A stretch of 62,650 nucleotides of DNA from Candidatus Saccharimonadota bacterium (GCA_017533605.1 JAFWKF010000002.1:1-62650), one strand, 5' to 3'; positions 15,867-25,144 are shown, counted from the stretch's first letter. A program made the numbers and translations. Notes: generated from the sequence alone by a model not told the origin.

Positions 15867-16278
15867 TAAGATTTATTTTGATATAGATGGGGTTTTAAGA
15901 GGTACGATGTCACCAAAAGAGGATGTTGTGGCTTTACTTAGGTATTGTTTAGATAATTATGGGGATTCTTTGTATTGGTTAACCACACATTGCAAGCATG
16001 GTATTAACCATGCTCCAGAGGCTTTACGCGGAGAATTGCCAGATGAGCTCGTGGATGAATTAAAGGTTAGAGTTCATCCAACAGATTGGGAAAATTTAAA
16101 AACAGAGGGGATTGATTTAGATTCGGATTTTGTTTGGTTTGATGATACTATGTTTGAAAGCGAAAAGCAGGTACTAAGCGCGAACTATGTTCTAGATGGG
16201 TTTTTCCAGATGAATCCTCGTGACCCCGAGATGGCAAAAAAGGCACTTTTGTTTTTGAAACAGTTTAATCAAGATTAA
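15853..16278 (+). CDS. HAD-like hydrolase, small
   Basis: A 141-aa protein with the HAD nucleophile motif YFDIDGVL (about 8-15), WLTTH (motif II Thr) near 43-47, and WFDDT near 95-99 as the acidic motif. Cap domains are absent, as in small phosphatases. The Asp/Thr/Asp set is intact, so a phosphatase activity is plausible. It is the last gene of the DUF1653-NUDIX-HAD run and its 3' end overlaps the convergent ABC permease gene by 14 nt. The substrate is unknown. Confidence 0.72.
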   Translation: MQKVDKIYFDIDGVLRGTMSPKEDVVALLRYCLDNYGDSLYWLTTHCKHGINHAPEALRGELPDELVDELKVRVHPTDWENLKTEGIDLDSDFVWFDDTMFESEKQVLSANYVLDGFFQMNPRDPEMAKKALLFLKQFNQD

Positions 16279-17059
16279 TCTTTTTAAACCATTTGACTGA
16301 CAAAGCGTAGTTGATGGCTATTAAGATAAGGTAGAGAACTACGGACATGGTGTAGACTGGTTTTAAAACGCTGATATCTGGAATGAGCGTTTCGCTAGAG
16401 AGAAGTGGTTCGCCGATTTCCGGATTGATTGCGGCTAGGATTAGGACGCTCAATAAGATGATGAGTTGGGTGATTATGTAGCAGATAAAACCAAACAATA
16501 CCGACCATTTGATGCGGTTGGTGAGTTTTTTGTGTCCCAAAATGATGCCGGTATATCCAGAGAGAAGCATAACAAATACTTCTAGAAAAACTACGAAGAT
16601 GACTAGAATTATTAACTCTATTACTGAACTGTCCAGAACGGTTGCCATAGGAGAGAGGAGGTTTTTTAGGCCTTCGTAGCTCTCTGGCGTGAGCCAGGCG
16701 ATAGCCATGGCAGCAACAATTACTATGGTGCTAGCGATGAGAGTAATTAGTCCCATGAGAAATTTTGAGTTGTAGAGGCTTTTGCGGGGTACCGGCAGGG
16801 TATGCATGAGATATCCTTCGTCGCCGTATAGATTTCCTTTGAAATATACCCAGGCTCGCATCAGATTGTTAATTAGAACATTTGCGATCATGGCGATGGT
16901 GGCACCGTTAAAAATGTAGGCTAGGACTTGTAAAAATAGAGAATCACTGACTGCAAAGAGGATTCTAGTGATGATAGCAAACAAAATGGCGAGAGTATAA
17001 AAGATGGCTAAGAACTTAAAATTTGATTTTAAGTCGTACTTTAGTAGTTTACTCAGCAT
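16265..17059 (-). CDS. ABC-2 permease of a GntR-regulated exporter
   Basis: A 264-aa membrane protein with about six hydrophobic segments (for example 15-38, 45-65, 103-125, 147-172, 185-207 and 235-255). It is translated from a start overlapping the ATPase gene by 11 nt. Together with that ATPase and the GntR regulator it has the layout of the ytr-type exporters in Firmicutes, which respond to envelope stress. The substrate is not determined by the sequence. Confidence 0.85.
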   Translation of the reverse strand: MLSKLLKYDLKSNFKFLAIFYTLAILFAIITRILFAVSDSLFLQVLAYIFNGATIAMIANVLINNLMRAWVYFKGNLYGDEGYLMHTLPVPRKSLYNSKFLMGLITLIASTIVIVAAMAIAWLTPESYEGLKNLLSPMATVLDSSVIELIILVIFVVFLEVFVMLLSGYTGIILGHKKLTNRIKWSVLFGFICYIITQLIILLSVLILAAINPEIGEPLLSSETLIPDISVLKPVYTMSVVLYLILIAINYALSVKWFKKINLD

Positions 17060-17750
17060 TTTTTAGCTCCTTTCTGAAGATGGCATCAATTGAGGTTTTG
17101 TATTTGGCGCGCAAGGTATCTGCCTCCTCTTTAATAACGATTTGTCCGTGGTCAATGATGATTACTTCGTCTAAGATACGTTCAATATCTGAGACGAGGT
17201 GCGTAGAGATGATAAGGCTGGCTTTTTCGTTGAAATTAGTGAGGATGGTGTCTAGAATGTAGTCGCGGGTGGCTGGGTCAACACCGCCGAGGGGTTCATC
17301 TAGGATGTAGAGCCTGGCGCGGCGGGACATTACAAGCACGAGCTGGACTTTTTCTTGCATGCCTTTACTTAGAGCAGAGATTTTCTGGTCTTCGTCTAAG
17401 TCTAAATCGTGTAAAAGTCGGCGAGCTTTTTTAATATCAAAGTCATTATAAAAATCTTGGAAGAAGGACAAGGTTTTTTTGACGGTCATGTTGCGATTAA
17501 AATATGTGCGTTCTGGCAAATATGAAATCATGCTTTTAGTGTGTGGGCCGGGCTGTTTGCCGTCAATTAAAATTTCGCCGGACGTGGGCGTGAGTAAATC
17601 ATTTATGAGTTTAATGAATGTGGTTTTGCCGGAACCGTTGCGCCCGAGCAGGCCGATAATTTTGCCGGCCGGGATTTCTACATTAATGTCTCTTAATACC
17701 TGTTTTTTACCGTAGTTTTTGCATAGATTATTGCATTTTAGAAGAACCAT
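17049..17750 (-). CDS. ABC transporter ATP-binding subunit (GntR-linked)
   Basis: A 233-aa ATPase. Walker A GRNGSGKTT lies near 36-44, the signature is ALSKGMQEK, Walker B LYILDEP, and the switch His is in ISTHLV. The start overlaps the GntR gene by 13 nt and its 3' end overlaps the permease gene, so the three genes form a tight operon. It powers the ABC-2 permease encoded downstream. Confidence 0.92.
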   Translation of the reverse strand: MVLLKCNNLCKNYGKKQVLRDINVEIPAGKIIGLLGRNGSGKTTFIKLINDLLTPTSGEILIDGKQPGPHTKSMISYLPERTYFNRNMTVKKTLSFFQDFYNDFDIKKARRLLHDLDLDEDQKISALSKGMQEKVQLVLVMSRRARLYILDEPLGGVDPATRDYILDTILTNFNEKASLIISTHLVSDIERILDEVIIIDHGQIVIKEEADTLRAKYKTSIDAIFRKELKNAE

Positions 17751-18175
17751 TTTTTGCGCTCCCTTTTTTGCTGATCGGGCAAAATATTAAAATTTTTGTT
17801 CAATTTTTCTTCATGGTGTGGCTTATAATCTGCAGGCCAAAGGATTTTTGGAATGGTAACTTCAGCACCAATATCGCGCATTTTTTGCTCGTAAGTTTTG
17901 GTAAGCTCCGCTGCGTATTGGTCGCGTTTTTGCATGATAAGCTCAGTGTCACCGGTGACAAACTTACCACTGGTGCTTCTAGAGAGAATTAAGCCATCTC
18001 TTTCTAGTTCGGCGAGAGCTTTTTGTGCGGTATTGGGGTTGGCCCACTCCGCAAGGGCAATCTCGCGCACCGTAGGGAGTTGCATCCCTGGTTCTAGTTT
18101 ACCACTGAAGATCTGCGTAGCGATTTTCTCCGCGATTTGCAGATAAACAGGGGTGTTGTTGTCGTTATTGCTCAT
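17738..18175 (-). CDS. GntR-family regulator (YtrA type)
   Basis: A 145-aa regulator. The N-terminal winged helix (about 10-75) shows the GntR signature PVYLQIAEKI...LEPGMQLPTVREIA and ELERDGLILS. The C-terminus is a short helical tail of ~70 residues rather than a ligand-binding FadR/HutC domain, which is the YtrA arrangement. It most likely represses its own exporter operon; the operator was not located. A purine-rich site GAGGAAAT precedes the ATG. Confidence 0.9.
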   Translation of the reverse strand: MSNNDNNTPVYLQIAEKIATQIFSGKLEPGMQLPTVREIALAEWANPNTAQKALAELERDGLILSRSTSGKFVTGDTELIMQKRDQYAAELTKTYEQKMRDIGAEVTIPKILWPADYKPHHEEKLNKNFNILPDQQKRERKKWFF

Positions 18176-18250
18176 ATTTCCTCTTATTGTGCTATTTAAC
18201 TAATACAATAATACAACGCCTAAAATAAGATGTCAATACTAAAAGTATGC

Positions 18251-18256
18251 TACAAT
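18251..18256 (+). promoter_or_regulatory. Extended -10 box TGCTACAAT, leaderless gene
   Basis: TACAAT preceded by TGC; the ATG at 18263 lies 6 nt downstream. Confidence 0.65.
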
Positions 18257-18262
18257 ATGTAT

Positions 18263-18751
18263 ATGCTTTGGAAGATATTGGTAGTATTGATTATTTCTAT
18301 GATTCCTTTGGTGGAGCTTCGTGGAGCGATACCTGTTGCGGTAGGGATGGATCTAGGTTTGCCGGAATGGTTGGTGTTAATTGTGGCAATTATTGGTAAC
18401 TTAATCCCGATTCCATTTATTTATTTCTTTGCGCGTAAGTTTTTAGAATGGGGGGCTAAGAAAAATTGGAAACCGTTGAAGAAATTTTGTAATTTTTGTT
18501 TAAAGAAGGGTGAGAAGGCGGGCGAGAAGCTACTAGCAAAGACAGGGAACTGGGGTACTTATTTCGCACTGTTTTTATTTGTGGCAATTCCGATCCCTGG
18601 CACGGGGGCATGGACTGGGACGCTGGCGGCTAGTATTTTAAATCTTAATTTTAAAAAGACAGTAATCGCAATTATGGCTGGCGTACTTGTAGCGGGGCTG
18701 ATAATGTTGGCCATTTCGCTTGGCTTTTTTAAAGTTCTTTTTGGTGGATAA
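18263..18751 (+). CDS. Small multidrug export-like membrane protein (COG2426 type)
   Basis: This ~162-aa integral membrane protein resembles the Sm_multidrug_ex family. Features are a first helix ending IPLVELRGAIPVAVG (about 12-26), helices near 30-52, 80-105 and 130-158, and a conserved IPIPGTGAWTGTLAA loop. Such proteins belong to the DedA-like/VTT neighbourhood and are poorly characterised; the drug-export name is historical. I choose ATG 18263 because the -10 box TACAAT lies 6 nt before it. Upstream in-frame ATGs would start inside the promoter. Confidence 0.82.
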   Translation: MLWKILVVLIISMIPLVELRGAIPVAVGMDLGLPEWLVLIVAIIGNLIPIPFIYFFARKFLEWGAKKNWKPLKKFCNFCLKKGEKAGEKLLAKTGNWGTYFALFLFVAIPIPGTGAWTGTLAASILNLNFKKTVIAIMAGVLVAGLIMLAISLGFFKVLFGG

Positions 18752-18775
18752 AATTGTTTTTTAAAAAAAGCTTGT

Positions 18776-18781
18776 GTTATA
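18776..18781 (+). promoter_or_regulatory. -10 box of the surface-protein gene
   Basis: TATAAT, followed by a short leader carrying AGGAGG (18797-18802) before the GTG at 18808. Confidence 0.65.
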
Positions 18782-18807
18782 ATGGTTTTATATTCATAGG
18801 AGGTACA

Positions 18808-19899
18808 GTGAAAAACAAGTTAAAAAGGTTGCAACTCGCAATTCGCAACTTAAATAGAAGAGGGGTTTTGTTTGGTGCAGTTTTTGCATTGACATTGCAA
18901 GGTCTCACGGCCTTTATCCCTCAAACTGGCACTTATGCCGAACCAGCCGATGATTTAAAAATTATTTTGGAAGCTGACGCACGCATCACACCACCAGTTG
19001 CTGGTGAAACGCCAGACATGAATATTGGCTCTGGCGATGGTGAAAAATACAGCGTATCTCTTGAATATTGGTACTTGTTTCAAGGTGACAATTCTCAATT
19101 AACGGCAGATTCGGTCTTCGAAGAACACGAAGACTACGCCTTGCGTTTTATTTTCCATGCTAACGAAGGTTATGCCTTTAGAGAGGACACGGCATTTACT
19201 CTCAATGGCCAGCCTACGGAACAACAGGGCGAGAGCATTGCTGAACGAGAATTTATCTTCCGAGGCGACCAAGAAGATGAGGATCGAGCCGTTGATGTTA
19301 CCTTCGATTTTAATGGCGGTACGCTCGGTGGCGAACCTACCGCAACTTTCCGAACAAGCTGTTTCGGTTTGGAAATTTCTGACGAGAGTATGGTTACTGA
19401 GCCCGGCGTTGAAGTTCCTGACGGCAAAGCATTAAACTATGTCACTATCAATGATGAGTTTTTCAATTTAGGTGATGGATATTTCCTTTGCGAAGATGTC
19501 ACCATTAAATATTTCTGGCGTGAAGATACCGGCGTCCTCTTCACCGTTGAGTTTGACCCCAACGGTGGTACCGTAGTTGACTATGACATCCCACTGGCAG
19601 CACCGGAGGGCCAAACTTTCATGATTCACGCTCCTGATGAAACTCAGATTCTACCGCCCGAAGGTCAAGAATTTGATGCTTTCGAAATTAATGGTGTCAG
19701 ATACGAAGACGGCGTAATTTTCACCGTCAAAGAAGACTCTTACTTTAAGTTGTTATGGAAAAAAGTTGGAGGCGCCGGTGCACCAAACACTGGTGACTAT
19801 GCTAGTGAAGGTGGTTCGGCAGTGATTATGTCTAGTGTGATGATGTTTGTGGTGATGTCTGGCCTAATGGTTTGGTTGTTTGAGAAGAGAAATAGATAA
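18808..19899 (+). CDS. Sortable surface protein with PNTG motif
   Basis: Secreted, ~363 aa. The start is GTG 18808, 5 nt after AGGAGG; the longer frame runs into the promoter. The signal peptide (about 1-45) has a basic n-region and a hydrophobic core LFGAVFALTLQGL, ending near TYAEP. The body is acidic and beta-rich, with InlB-B/Listeria-Bacteroides-repeat-like VTFDFNGGTLGG and VEFDPNGGTV. The C-terminus is a sorting signal: APNTGDY, a hydrophobic stretch (VIMSSVMMFVVMSGLMVWLF) and the basic tail EKRNR. The PNTG replaces LPXTG. It is a likely substrate of the sortase at 61087; adhesion to a host cell is inference. Confidence 0.85.
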   Translation: MKNKLKRLQLAIRNLNRRGVLFGAVFALTLQGLTAFIPQTGTYAEPADDLKIILEADARITPPVAGETPDMNIGSGDGEKYSVSLEYWYLFQGDNSQLTADSVFEEHEDYALRFIFHANEGYAFREDTAFTLNGQPTEQQGESIAEREFIFRGDQEDEDRAVDVTFDFNGGTLGGEPTATFRTSCFGLEISDESMVTEPGVEVPDGKALNYVTINDEFFNLGDGYFLCEDVTIKYFWREDTGVLFTVEFDPNGGTVVDYDIPLAAPEGQTFMIHAPDETQILPPEGQEFDAFEINGVRYEDGVIFTVKEDSYFKLLWKKVGGAGAPNTGDYASEGGSAVIMSSVMMFVVMSGLMVWLFEKRNR

Positions 19900-19905
19900 G
19901 CAACT

Positions 19906-20523
19906 TTATGATTTTGTTATAGCTAAATATTTCTTTTTGAACTTATCAAAGCTGCTTGCTACTTCGCTGACTTCTTTGCAGGCTTTGACAAAATCTGGGT
20001 CACCAAAATATGTTTTCTTAAGAGCATAGCCGTTTTTGCCGTGTTTTTCTAAAACATGTTGTCGTGCTTCTTCGATGCTTTCGTCGAGATTGTTTTTTAA
20101 GCTCCAGTAACTATGGGCTTCAACGGCACGTTTGATGATACTATCAGCTGAGGTGCTGCGGTCAGCAGTGCTTACAATTTTGCCATAGACCGAGCGTGGT
20201 TCGCGCTTGGAGCTAGCTCGGTGATCTTCAACTGCTTCGGCGATGGTTTCGATTTCTTCGTCGGAAAAGAATTTTTTAAGATTATCATCGATTCGTACGA
20301 AGGCGGCTGAGATTTTTTCATGAGTGTCGTCGTCTATTAGGCGTCCAATATCGTGATAGGCAGCTGCAGCATAACAGATATTTTTATTTACTCCTGGTAC
20401 TTGTTCAGCGAATTTTAGGCTGCGCTTTATTACGTACTTAATGTGATCTAAACCATGTCCTGAACCATCGGCATATTTTGGTAGGATATTAGTTTCTACA
20501 TATTTTATAAGCTCTTCGTTCAT
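19906..20523 (-). CDS. HD-domain phosphohydrolase
   Basis: A 205-aa HD-superfamily protein. The metal ligands are visible: HGLDHIKYV (about 23-31, first His), AAYHDIG (HD pair, about 55-61) and EDHRASS (about 99-105). This arrangement occurs in uncharacterised YedJ/YfbR-like phosphohydrolases acting on nucleotides. It stands alone, convergent with the surface-protein gene (6 nt between stops). The substrate is unknown. Confidence 0.85.
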   Translation of the reverse strand: MNEELIKYVETNILPKYADGSGHGLDHIKYVIKRSLKFAEQVPGVNKNICYAAAAYHDIGRLIDDDTHEKISAAFVRIDDNLKKFFSDEEIETIAEAVEDHRASSKREPRSVYGKIVSTADRSTSADSIIKRAVEAHSYWSLKNNLDESIEEARQHVLEKHGKNGYALKKTYFGDPDFVKACKEVSEVASSFDKFKKKYLAITKS

Positions 20524-20585
20524 AGTTTTTTCTCTTTAACTTACTTTAAACTCTATCATTTTTACTATTTTTTTGCAAAAAAAAT

Positions 20586-20660
20586 TGGCTCCCGGGACTG
20601 GACTCGAACCAGCAACCTCGAAGTTAACAGCTTCTTGCTCCACCATTGAGCTACCCGGGA
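20586..20660 (-). tRNA. tRNA-Asn (GUU)
   Basis: On the minus strand TCCCGGG pairs with CCCGGGA, the anticodon loop CTGTTAA carries GTT, the T loop is TTCGAGT, and CCA is encoded at the 3' end. Confidence 0.95.
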
Positions 20661-20745
20661 CTGTGCTCCCATTATAGCATATTTTTAGATTTTGTGATAA
20701 AATTATTAGAAGTTGTTATTTTTATGCTACAGAAAGGAGAGTGTT

Positions 20746-22512
20746 ATGGAAGAGAAGACAATTCAGATTGCTGGTTCTATTACTGTCGATGAGCTCGCTC
20801 AGGCGCTTGGACTTTCTGTGACTGATTTAATTGGTACTCTTTTTAAGAATGGTATTGTAGCTACGATTAATCAGCGTCTTGATTTTGAGACGGCTTCAAT
20901 TATTATTGATGAGCTAGGTGTTGAAAACGTTAAATTAGAACGTAAGAATACCTCAACTAGGACTTCTGATTTACGCCGTGAGTTGTCAGATAAGGCGGTT
21001 TCGCGACCACCGGTAGTAGCGGTAATGGGACATGTAGACCATGGTAAGACTACACTTCTTGATACTTTACTAAATAAGAAAACCGTTGATGATGAGGCTG
21101 GTGGTATTACTCAGCATATTTCGGCTTATCAGTTAGAGCATAATGGACGCCTGATTACATTTCTTGATACTCCTGGGCATGAGGCTTTTGCAGCGATTCG
21201 TCAGCACGGGGCGATGCTCACGGATATCGTGGTGATTGTGGTGGCGGCGGATGATGGCGTGAAGCCACAGACGATTGAGGCGATTAATTTTGCTAAGACT
21301 GCAAATGCAAAGATTATTGTGGCTATTAACAAGATTGATCGTGAAGGAGCAGATATTCCACGTACGATGGCGGACCTTGCTAATAATGGCTTACAGCCAG
21401 AGGAATGGGGTGGCGACATTGTGATGGTGCCAGTTTCAGCAAAGATGAACCAGAACCTAGATAAGCTTCTAGATATGATTCTTTTGACGGCAGACATTGA
21501 GGAATTAAAAGCAGACGTAGATATTCCAGCTGAGGGGTTGGTGATTGAGTCGCATATGGAGGTAGGTAAGGGCTCAGTGGTGAATTTACTAGTAACTGGT
21601 GGGGAATTAAAGACAGGTGAATATATTGTAGCTGGTAGCACGTATGGTAAAGTACGCACGATGCTGGATTTTAAGGGTAAGCCTAAGGGTAAGGCTACGC
21701 CGTCTACTCCGGTAACGATTACTGGTTTTAAGGATTTGCCAAACTTTGGCGATCGTTTTGAAGAAGTGAAAGATGAGAAAACCGCGCGTAAAATGGCACT
21801 TTTAAACGCTCAGGCGATTGCGAATGAGACTGCTAGTGCGAATGTGACTGGTTCGGATCTTCTTAGAATGATGAATGTGGCAGATAATTCTAAAGTGTTT
21901 AACGTGATTATTAAAGGGGATGTGCTAGGTTCGGTAACGAGCGTAGTGGATTCTTTAAAACTCATAGATACACATGGTGAGATTACTCTAAATATCGTTT
22001 CTACCGGTGTGGGTGACATTAACGAGAACGATGTGTATATGGCAGCAGATGAAAACACGATTATTTATGGTTTTAATGTTTCGGTACCGGTAAATATTTC
22101 TAAGATGGCAGCTCGTGATGGAGTGAAAATCCGTACCTATAAAGTGATTTATGAGCTTTTAGATGATGCGAAGACTGAAATGGAGAATTTACTGGACGCT
22201 GAGATTATAGAAGAAGATAAGGGTGAGCTGAAAGTGCTAGGAGTATTTCGTACTGAGAAGACGTCAATTATCGCTGGTGGGGAAGTGCTGACTGGGGATG
22301 TGAAACCGACTTATCTTGCTCGCGTGATTCATGATAAAAAATACTTAGGTGAAGCCGAGGTGACTAGCGTACAGAAAGAGAAGATGGACGTAAAAGAATT
22401 GACGGCTGGCGAAACTGGTGGTTTAGCTCTTAAGACTACTTCTAAGATTGAACTTACGGTGGGCGATCGCCTTAAATTCTTTACTAGGGAAACTAAAAAG
22501 CGTAAACTCTAA
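20746..22512 (+). CDS. infB: Translation initiation factor IF-2
   Basis: The GTPase places initiator fMet-tRNA on the 30S subunit and promotes 50S joining. The N-terminal IF2N-like domain lies at about 1-60. The GTPase domain has GHVDHGKTT (near 97), DTPGHEAF and NKID. Domains II, III and the C-terminal fMet-tRNA-binding barrel follow. At 588 aa it lacks the long charged N-terminus of E. coli IF2, a short form as in other reduced genomes. The start ATG 20746 has AAGGAG 6 nt upstream. Confidence 0.96.
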   Translation: MEEKTIQIAGSITVDELAQALGLSVTDLIGTLFKNGIVATINQRLDFETASIIIDELGVENVKLERKNTSTRTSDLRRELSDKAVSRPPVVAVMGHVDHGKTTLLDTLLNKKTVDDEAGGITQHISAYQLEHNGRLITFLDTPGHEAFAAIRQHGAMLTDIVVIVVAADDGVKPQTIEAINFAKTANAKIIVAINKIDREGADIPRTMADLANNGLQPEEWGGDIVMVPVSAKMNQNLDKLLDMILLTADIEELKADVDIPAEGLVIESHMEVGKGSVVNLLVTGGELKTGEYIVAGSTYGKVRTMLDFKGKPKGKATPSTPVTITGFKDLPNFGDRFEEVKDEKTARKMALLNAQAIANETASANVTGSDLLRMMNVADNSKVFNVIIKGDVLGSVTSVVDSLKLIDTHGEITLNIVSTGVGDINENDVYMAADENTIIYGFNVSVPVNISKMAARDGVKIRTYKVIYELLDDAKTEMENLLDAEIIEEDKGELKVLGVFRTEKTSIIAGGEVLTGDVKPTYLARVIHDKKYLGEAEVTSVQKEKMDVKELTAGETGGLALKTTSKIELTVGDRLKFFTRETKKRKL

Positions 22513-22552
22513 TTCGTTTTGTGTTATTATATAAGTAATAAGGAGGTAAAAA

Positions 22553-22840
22553 ATGGAATTTGATGAGAAGTTTTTGCAAGAGATGGGGCTTTCAGCGATG
22601 CCGGAGGACCAGAAGCGGCAGTTTTTGGATTATGTACAAGAGGAATTAGAGATCCGCATTGGTGAGCGAATTAGCCGTGGTTTAACAGAGACACAGCTAA
22701 ACGAATTTGATATGATTACGGATCCGGCAGAGGCAGCTAAGTGGCTGGAGAAGAACCGTCCAGATTATCGTGAAATTGTGAATCGTACAATTAATGAGAT
22801 GAAAGAAGAAATTCGCGCTAACAGAGCGAAGCTTATTTAG
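22553..22840 (+). CDS. Small conserved-looking hypothetical protein, 95 aa
   Basis: A helical, acidic protein: LSAMPEDQKRQFLDYVQEELEIRIGERIS at 13-41, then a second helical half. It resembles short proteins often annotated DUF5663 in Patescibacteria, but I am not certain. AAGGAGG sits 6 nt before the ATG. It follows infB by 40 nt on the same strand and may be read with it. It overlaps the convergent fmt gene by 8 nt. The function is unknown. Confidence 0.75.
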   Translation: MEFDEKFLQEMGLSAMPEDQKRQFLDYVQEELEIRIGERISRGLTETQLNEFDMITDPAEAAKWLEKNRPDYREIVNRTINEMKEEIRANRAKLI

Positions 22841-23609
22841 CGTAGCCGTTTTTGAAGGCTTTAGCAGTCATAGGTTTTTTGCCTTCGGGTTGAAGCTCGT
22901 CAATCGCGAGTATTTGGCCGTCAGCGCAAGGTAATTCTAAAACCGCTGTTTCACCTTCTTCGAGCATATGCGCTTTTAAAATGATGCAAATATGGCCAAA
23001 AAAGGCATATTTTGGTTTGGGATAGTTTTGGTAGGCGATGATTTTGCGTAGAGTTTGCTTTGCGGAGTCTGTTTCGGGGGTCAAAAGCGACATGGTTTTA
23101 TTAAATTTGCCGCAGAAAGTAGCTTTTTTGTGGTCTTGTGGAGTTGGAGTTGGCAGATTAGTGAGATTATCATTAATCCATTTTGCCCCTGTTTCCGCTA
23201 GTGTTTTGTAAATCTCATTTTTACAAAGTGGGAGGTTGGAAAGAGTAGTTTGCCAGTAAATAGGGCCCGCATCCATCGTTTCGGCGAGTTTCATAACAGA
23301 TACGGAGAAGTCGTTGTCGCCGGCTAGAATGGCCGATTCAATAGGGGAAGAACCTCTGTAGGCAGGAAGCAAGGAAGGGTGGATGTTTAAAATCCCCTCT
23401 GGTTCAAAGAGGTTTAGAATGGGTTTTGGAATAATGACTCCAAAAGAAGCCAAGACGCCATGGAGATTGGGGTCGCTAGTCTTTAATTCGCGGACTTTAT
23501 CTAAATCTGCCTTGGTACGGGCGTGAAAAACGATTTCGCAGTGTTCTTTTAGCACGGCGAGGGCTGAGTCTGCCAGGAGTCCGTTACCAAAGAATATTAT
23601 TTTTTCCAT
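22833..23609 (-). CDS. fmt: Methionyl-tRNA formyltransferase
   Basis: This formylates initiator Met-tRNA using 10-formyl-tetrahydrofolate. The N-terminal Rossmann-like formyltransferase domain carries the catalytic stretch NIHPSLLPAYRGSSPIESAI near 93-112 (Asn and His of the active site) and TMDAGPI near 132. At 258 aa it is shorter than the usual ~310, the C-terminal tRNA-binding domain being reduced. The start ATG 23609 has AGAGG upstream, in the tail of def. The def-fmt pairing is the classical arrangement for N-terminal formyl cycling. Confidence 0.9.
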   Translation of the reverse strand: MEKIIFFGNGLLADSALAVLKEHCEIVFHARTKADLDKVRELKTSDPNLHGVLASFGVIIPKPILNLFEPEGILNIHPSLLPAYRGSSPIESAILAGDNDFSVSVMKLAETMDAGPIYWQTTLSNLPLCKNEIYKTLAETGAKWINDNLTNLPTPTPQDHKKATFCGKFNKTMSLLTPETDSAKQTLRKIIAYQNYPKPKYAFFGHICIILKAHMLEEGETAVLELPCADGQILAIDELQPEGKKPMTAKAFKNGYAK

Positions 23610-23616
23610 TTTACCT

Positions 23617-24189
23617 CTAATCATCAGGGAATAAAGTCTTATTATGTGCGATATGCTTATCGTAGTCTAGGGGTTCTAGGTCGCCCTTGTCGTTCATCTC
23701 GTAGAAGGCATCTTTTTTATCCTTGATGTGATCTATAAAGAGAATGCCGTCTAAGTGATCAATTTCATGGAGAAGAGTTCTGGCGAGTTCATCGGTGGCT
23801 TTAATACGGACCTCTGTGCCGTCTTCTAATTTAGCTTTAACCCGGACTTTGGTAGCACGGGGAACCATGCCATAGATTGCCGGTACCGATAGACAGCCTT
23901 CGTAATCTGTTTTAATTTTGCCTTCTGCACGGATAATCTCGGGATTAATTAGAGCGGTAAAAGTGGCTTTGCCTTTATCTTCCATATCATCGCGTACGAT
24001 GATGATGCGCTTATTTACGCCTATTTGGGGCGCGGCCATAGCTGCCGAAAGTTCGTAAGGGTGTTCTTTTTCCCAATCAAGGGAAAGCTGGCGCATGTTG
24101 TTAATAGTCTTCAAAATATCATCGTCAATGACGCGGACTTTTTCGCTTTTCTCCCTTAGACGTGGATCTGGCGTAGTAATGATTTTCAT
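23617..24189 (-). CDS. def: Peptide deformylase
   Basis: A metal-dependent enzyme removing the formyl group from nascent proteins. All three motifs are present in 190 aa: SAAMAAPQIG (about 48-57, the GΦGΦAAxQ variant), EGCLS (about 98-102, Cys metal ligand) and LLHEIDHLDG (about 143-152, HExxH). The start is leaderless: TATAAT on the minus strand (plus 24196-24201) is 6 nt before the ATG. It includes the TAA stop of the upstream gene. Confidence 0.95.
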   Translation of the reverse strand: MKIITTPDPRLREKSEKVRVIDDDILKTINNMRQLSLDWEKEHPYELSAAMAAPQIGVNKRIIIVRDDMEDKGKATFTALINPEIIRAEGKIKTDYEGCLSVPAIYGMVPRATKVRVKAKLEDGTEVRIKATDELARTLLHEIDHLDGILFIDHIKDKKDAFYEMNDKGDLEPLDYDKHIAHNKTLFPDD

Positions 24190-24195
24190 GGGCTA

Positions 24196-24201
24196 ATTAT
24201 A
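24196..24201 (-). promoter_or_regulatory. TATAAT of def containing the stop codon of the upstream gene
   Basis: On the minus strand TATAAT runs from 24201 to 24196. Its central TAA (24199-24197) is the stop codon of the Ntn-hydrolase gene, and the def ATG follows 6 nt later. Confidence 0.75.
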
Positions 24202-25144
24202 TCATAATCAGCTCTGTTGAATCAAGGTTATGGTCCTTCATAGCTACGCTTTTGATAGCGGGGTCTTCGTAGGTGCTGTAGTAGTAGGTTTTGGTAGCAG
24301 TTGAATAACCACCGGTGTAAATAGTCTTTTCGAAGGCGCCATCACTCATGGCGGCAGCACCGTCAATCATGGCTACGCCAGTAAGAGTATGGAACAGACG
24401 CGAAACGTTGCTAGCTTCATCAGATTGAGCTGGGTAGTGAGTATTGAGGTAGGCAACTCTGACAAAGCGTGATGGGGAATAGTAGTCGCCTGGAATACCG
24501 CGCATGAGAGAACCGGAACCGAAAGGTTTCATGGTAGCTTTTTGCCATTTAACCTCTTTTGGCATCTGGGGGAATAGATTCATGTAGTTGCGTAGGTTTT
24601 CTTGGTGCCAAGCGTAACCTGGTTGGTTGGTCAAGATGTCGACATCGTTTTTGAAGATTTCCATACCGCGCTCAGTGTATTCTACTACGATTGAGCGGTC
24701 TTTGTCACCGATGATCCAGTGAAGTTCAGATACAGGGTATTGGTCATTAATTGGCTTTGCCACGATTGCTACGTCTTTAAGGGCTTTTTCGGCTTCATCT
24801 ACAGTGGTAAAGTTTAGAGCAACCCAAAGAGGGAATTCATAGGCAGCGACGTTGGTTTTGCCATCTTTTGGCGCGTCTTCATATTTAGCATAGCCAGGGA
24901 AGTTAAGACCGGCAATAGCGAGGCCGTTTTCGTTGGCGCAATCAAAATAGAGTGGGGTGTTTTCGGCGATGATACCCATACCGATAAGAGCTGGGGATTT
25001 AGCGTTTTCACCTAGGAATGCGGTTTTGTATTTGTAGCCCCGTGGAGTGATAACAACTTTTTGCCCATAAGGGGTAGACCAGTCTAAATTACGACCAAAA
25101 TACATATTTCCTTGGTCATCACTAAACCTAGCGCCTGTGCACAT
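24197..25144 (-). CDS. Choloylglycine hydrolase/penicillin acylase-family Ntn hydrolase
   Basis: A 315-aa linear-amide C-N hydrolase. After Met1 the sequence begins CTGARF, so Cys2 would be the nucleophile exposed by Met removal, as in bile salt hydrolase and penicillin V acylase. Asp and Arg residues of the family are seen in YFGRNLDW (about 15-22), and a conserved Asn lies in LTNQPGYAW (about 170-178). AAGGAG lies upstream. There is no signal peptide, so it acts inside the cell. In an oral epibiont it might hydrolyse bile acids, acyl-amides or N-acyl signals; that is inference. Confidence 0.9.
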   Translation of the reverse strand: MCTGARFSDDQGNMYFGRNLDWSTPYGQKVVITPRGYKYKTAFLGENAKSPALIGMGIIAENTPLYFDCANENGLAIAGLNFPGYAKYEDAPKDGKTNVAAYEFPLWVALNFTTVDEAEKALKDVAIVAKPINDQYPVSELHWIIGDKDRSIVVEYTERGMEIFKNDVDILTNQPGYAWHQENLRNYMNLFPQMPKEVKWQKATMKPFGSGSLMRGIPGDYYSPSRFVRVAYLNTHYPAQSDEASNVSRLFHTLTGVAMIDGAAAMSDGAFEKTIYTGGYSTATKTYYYSTYEDPAIKSVAMKDHNLDSTELIMI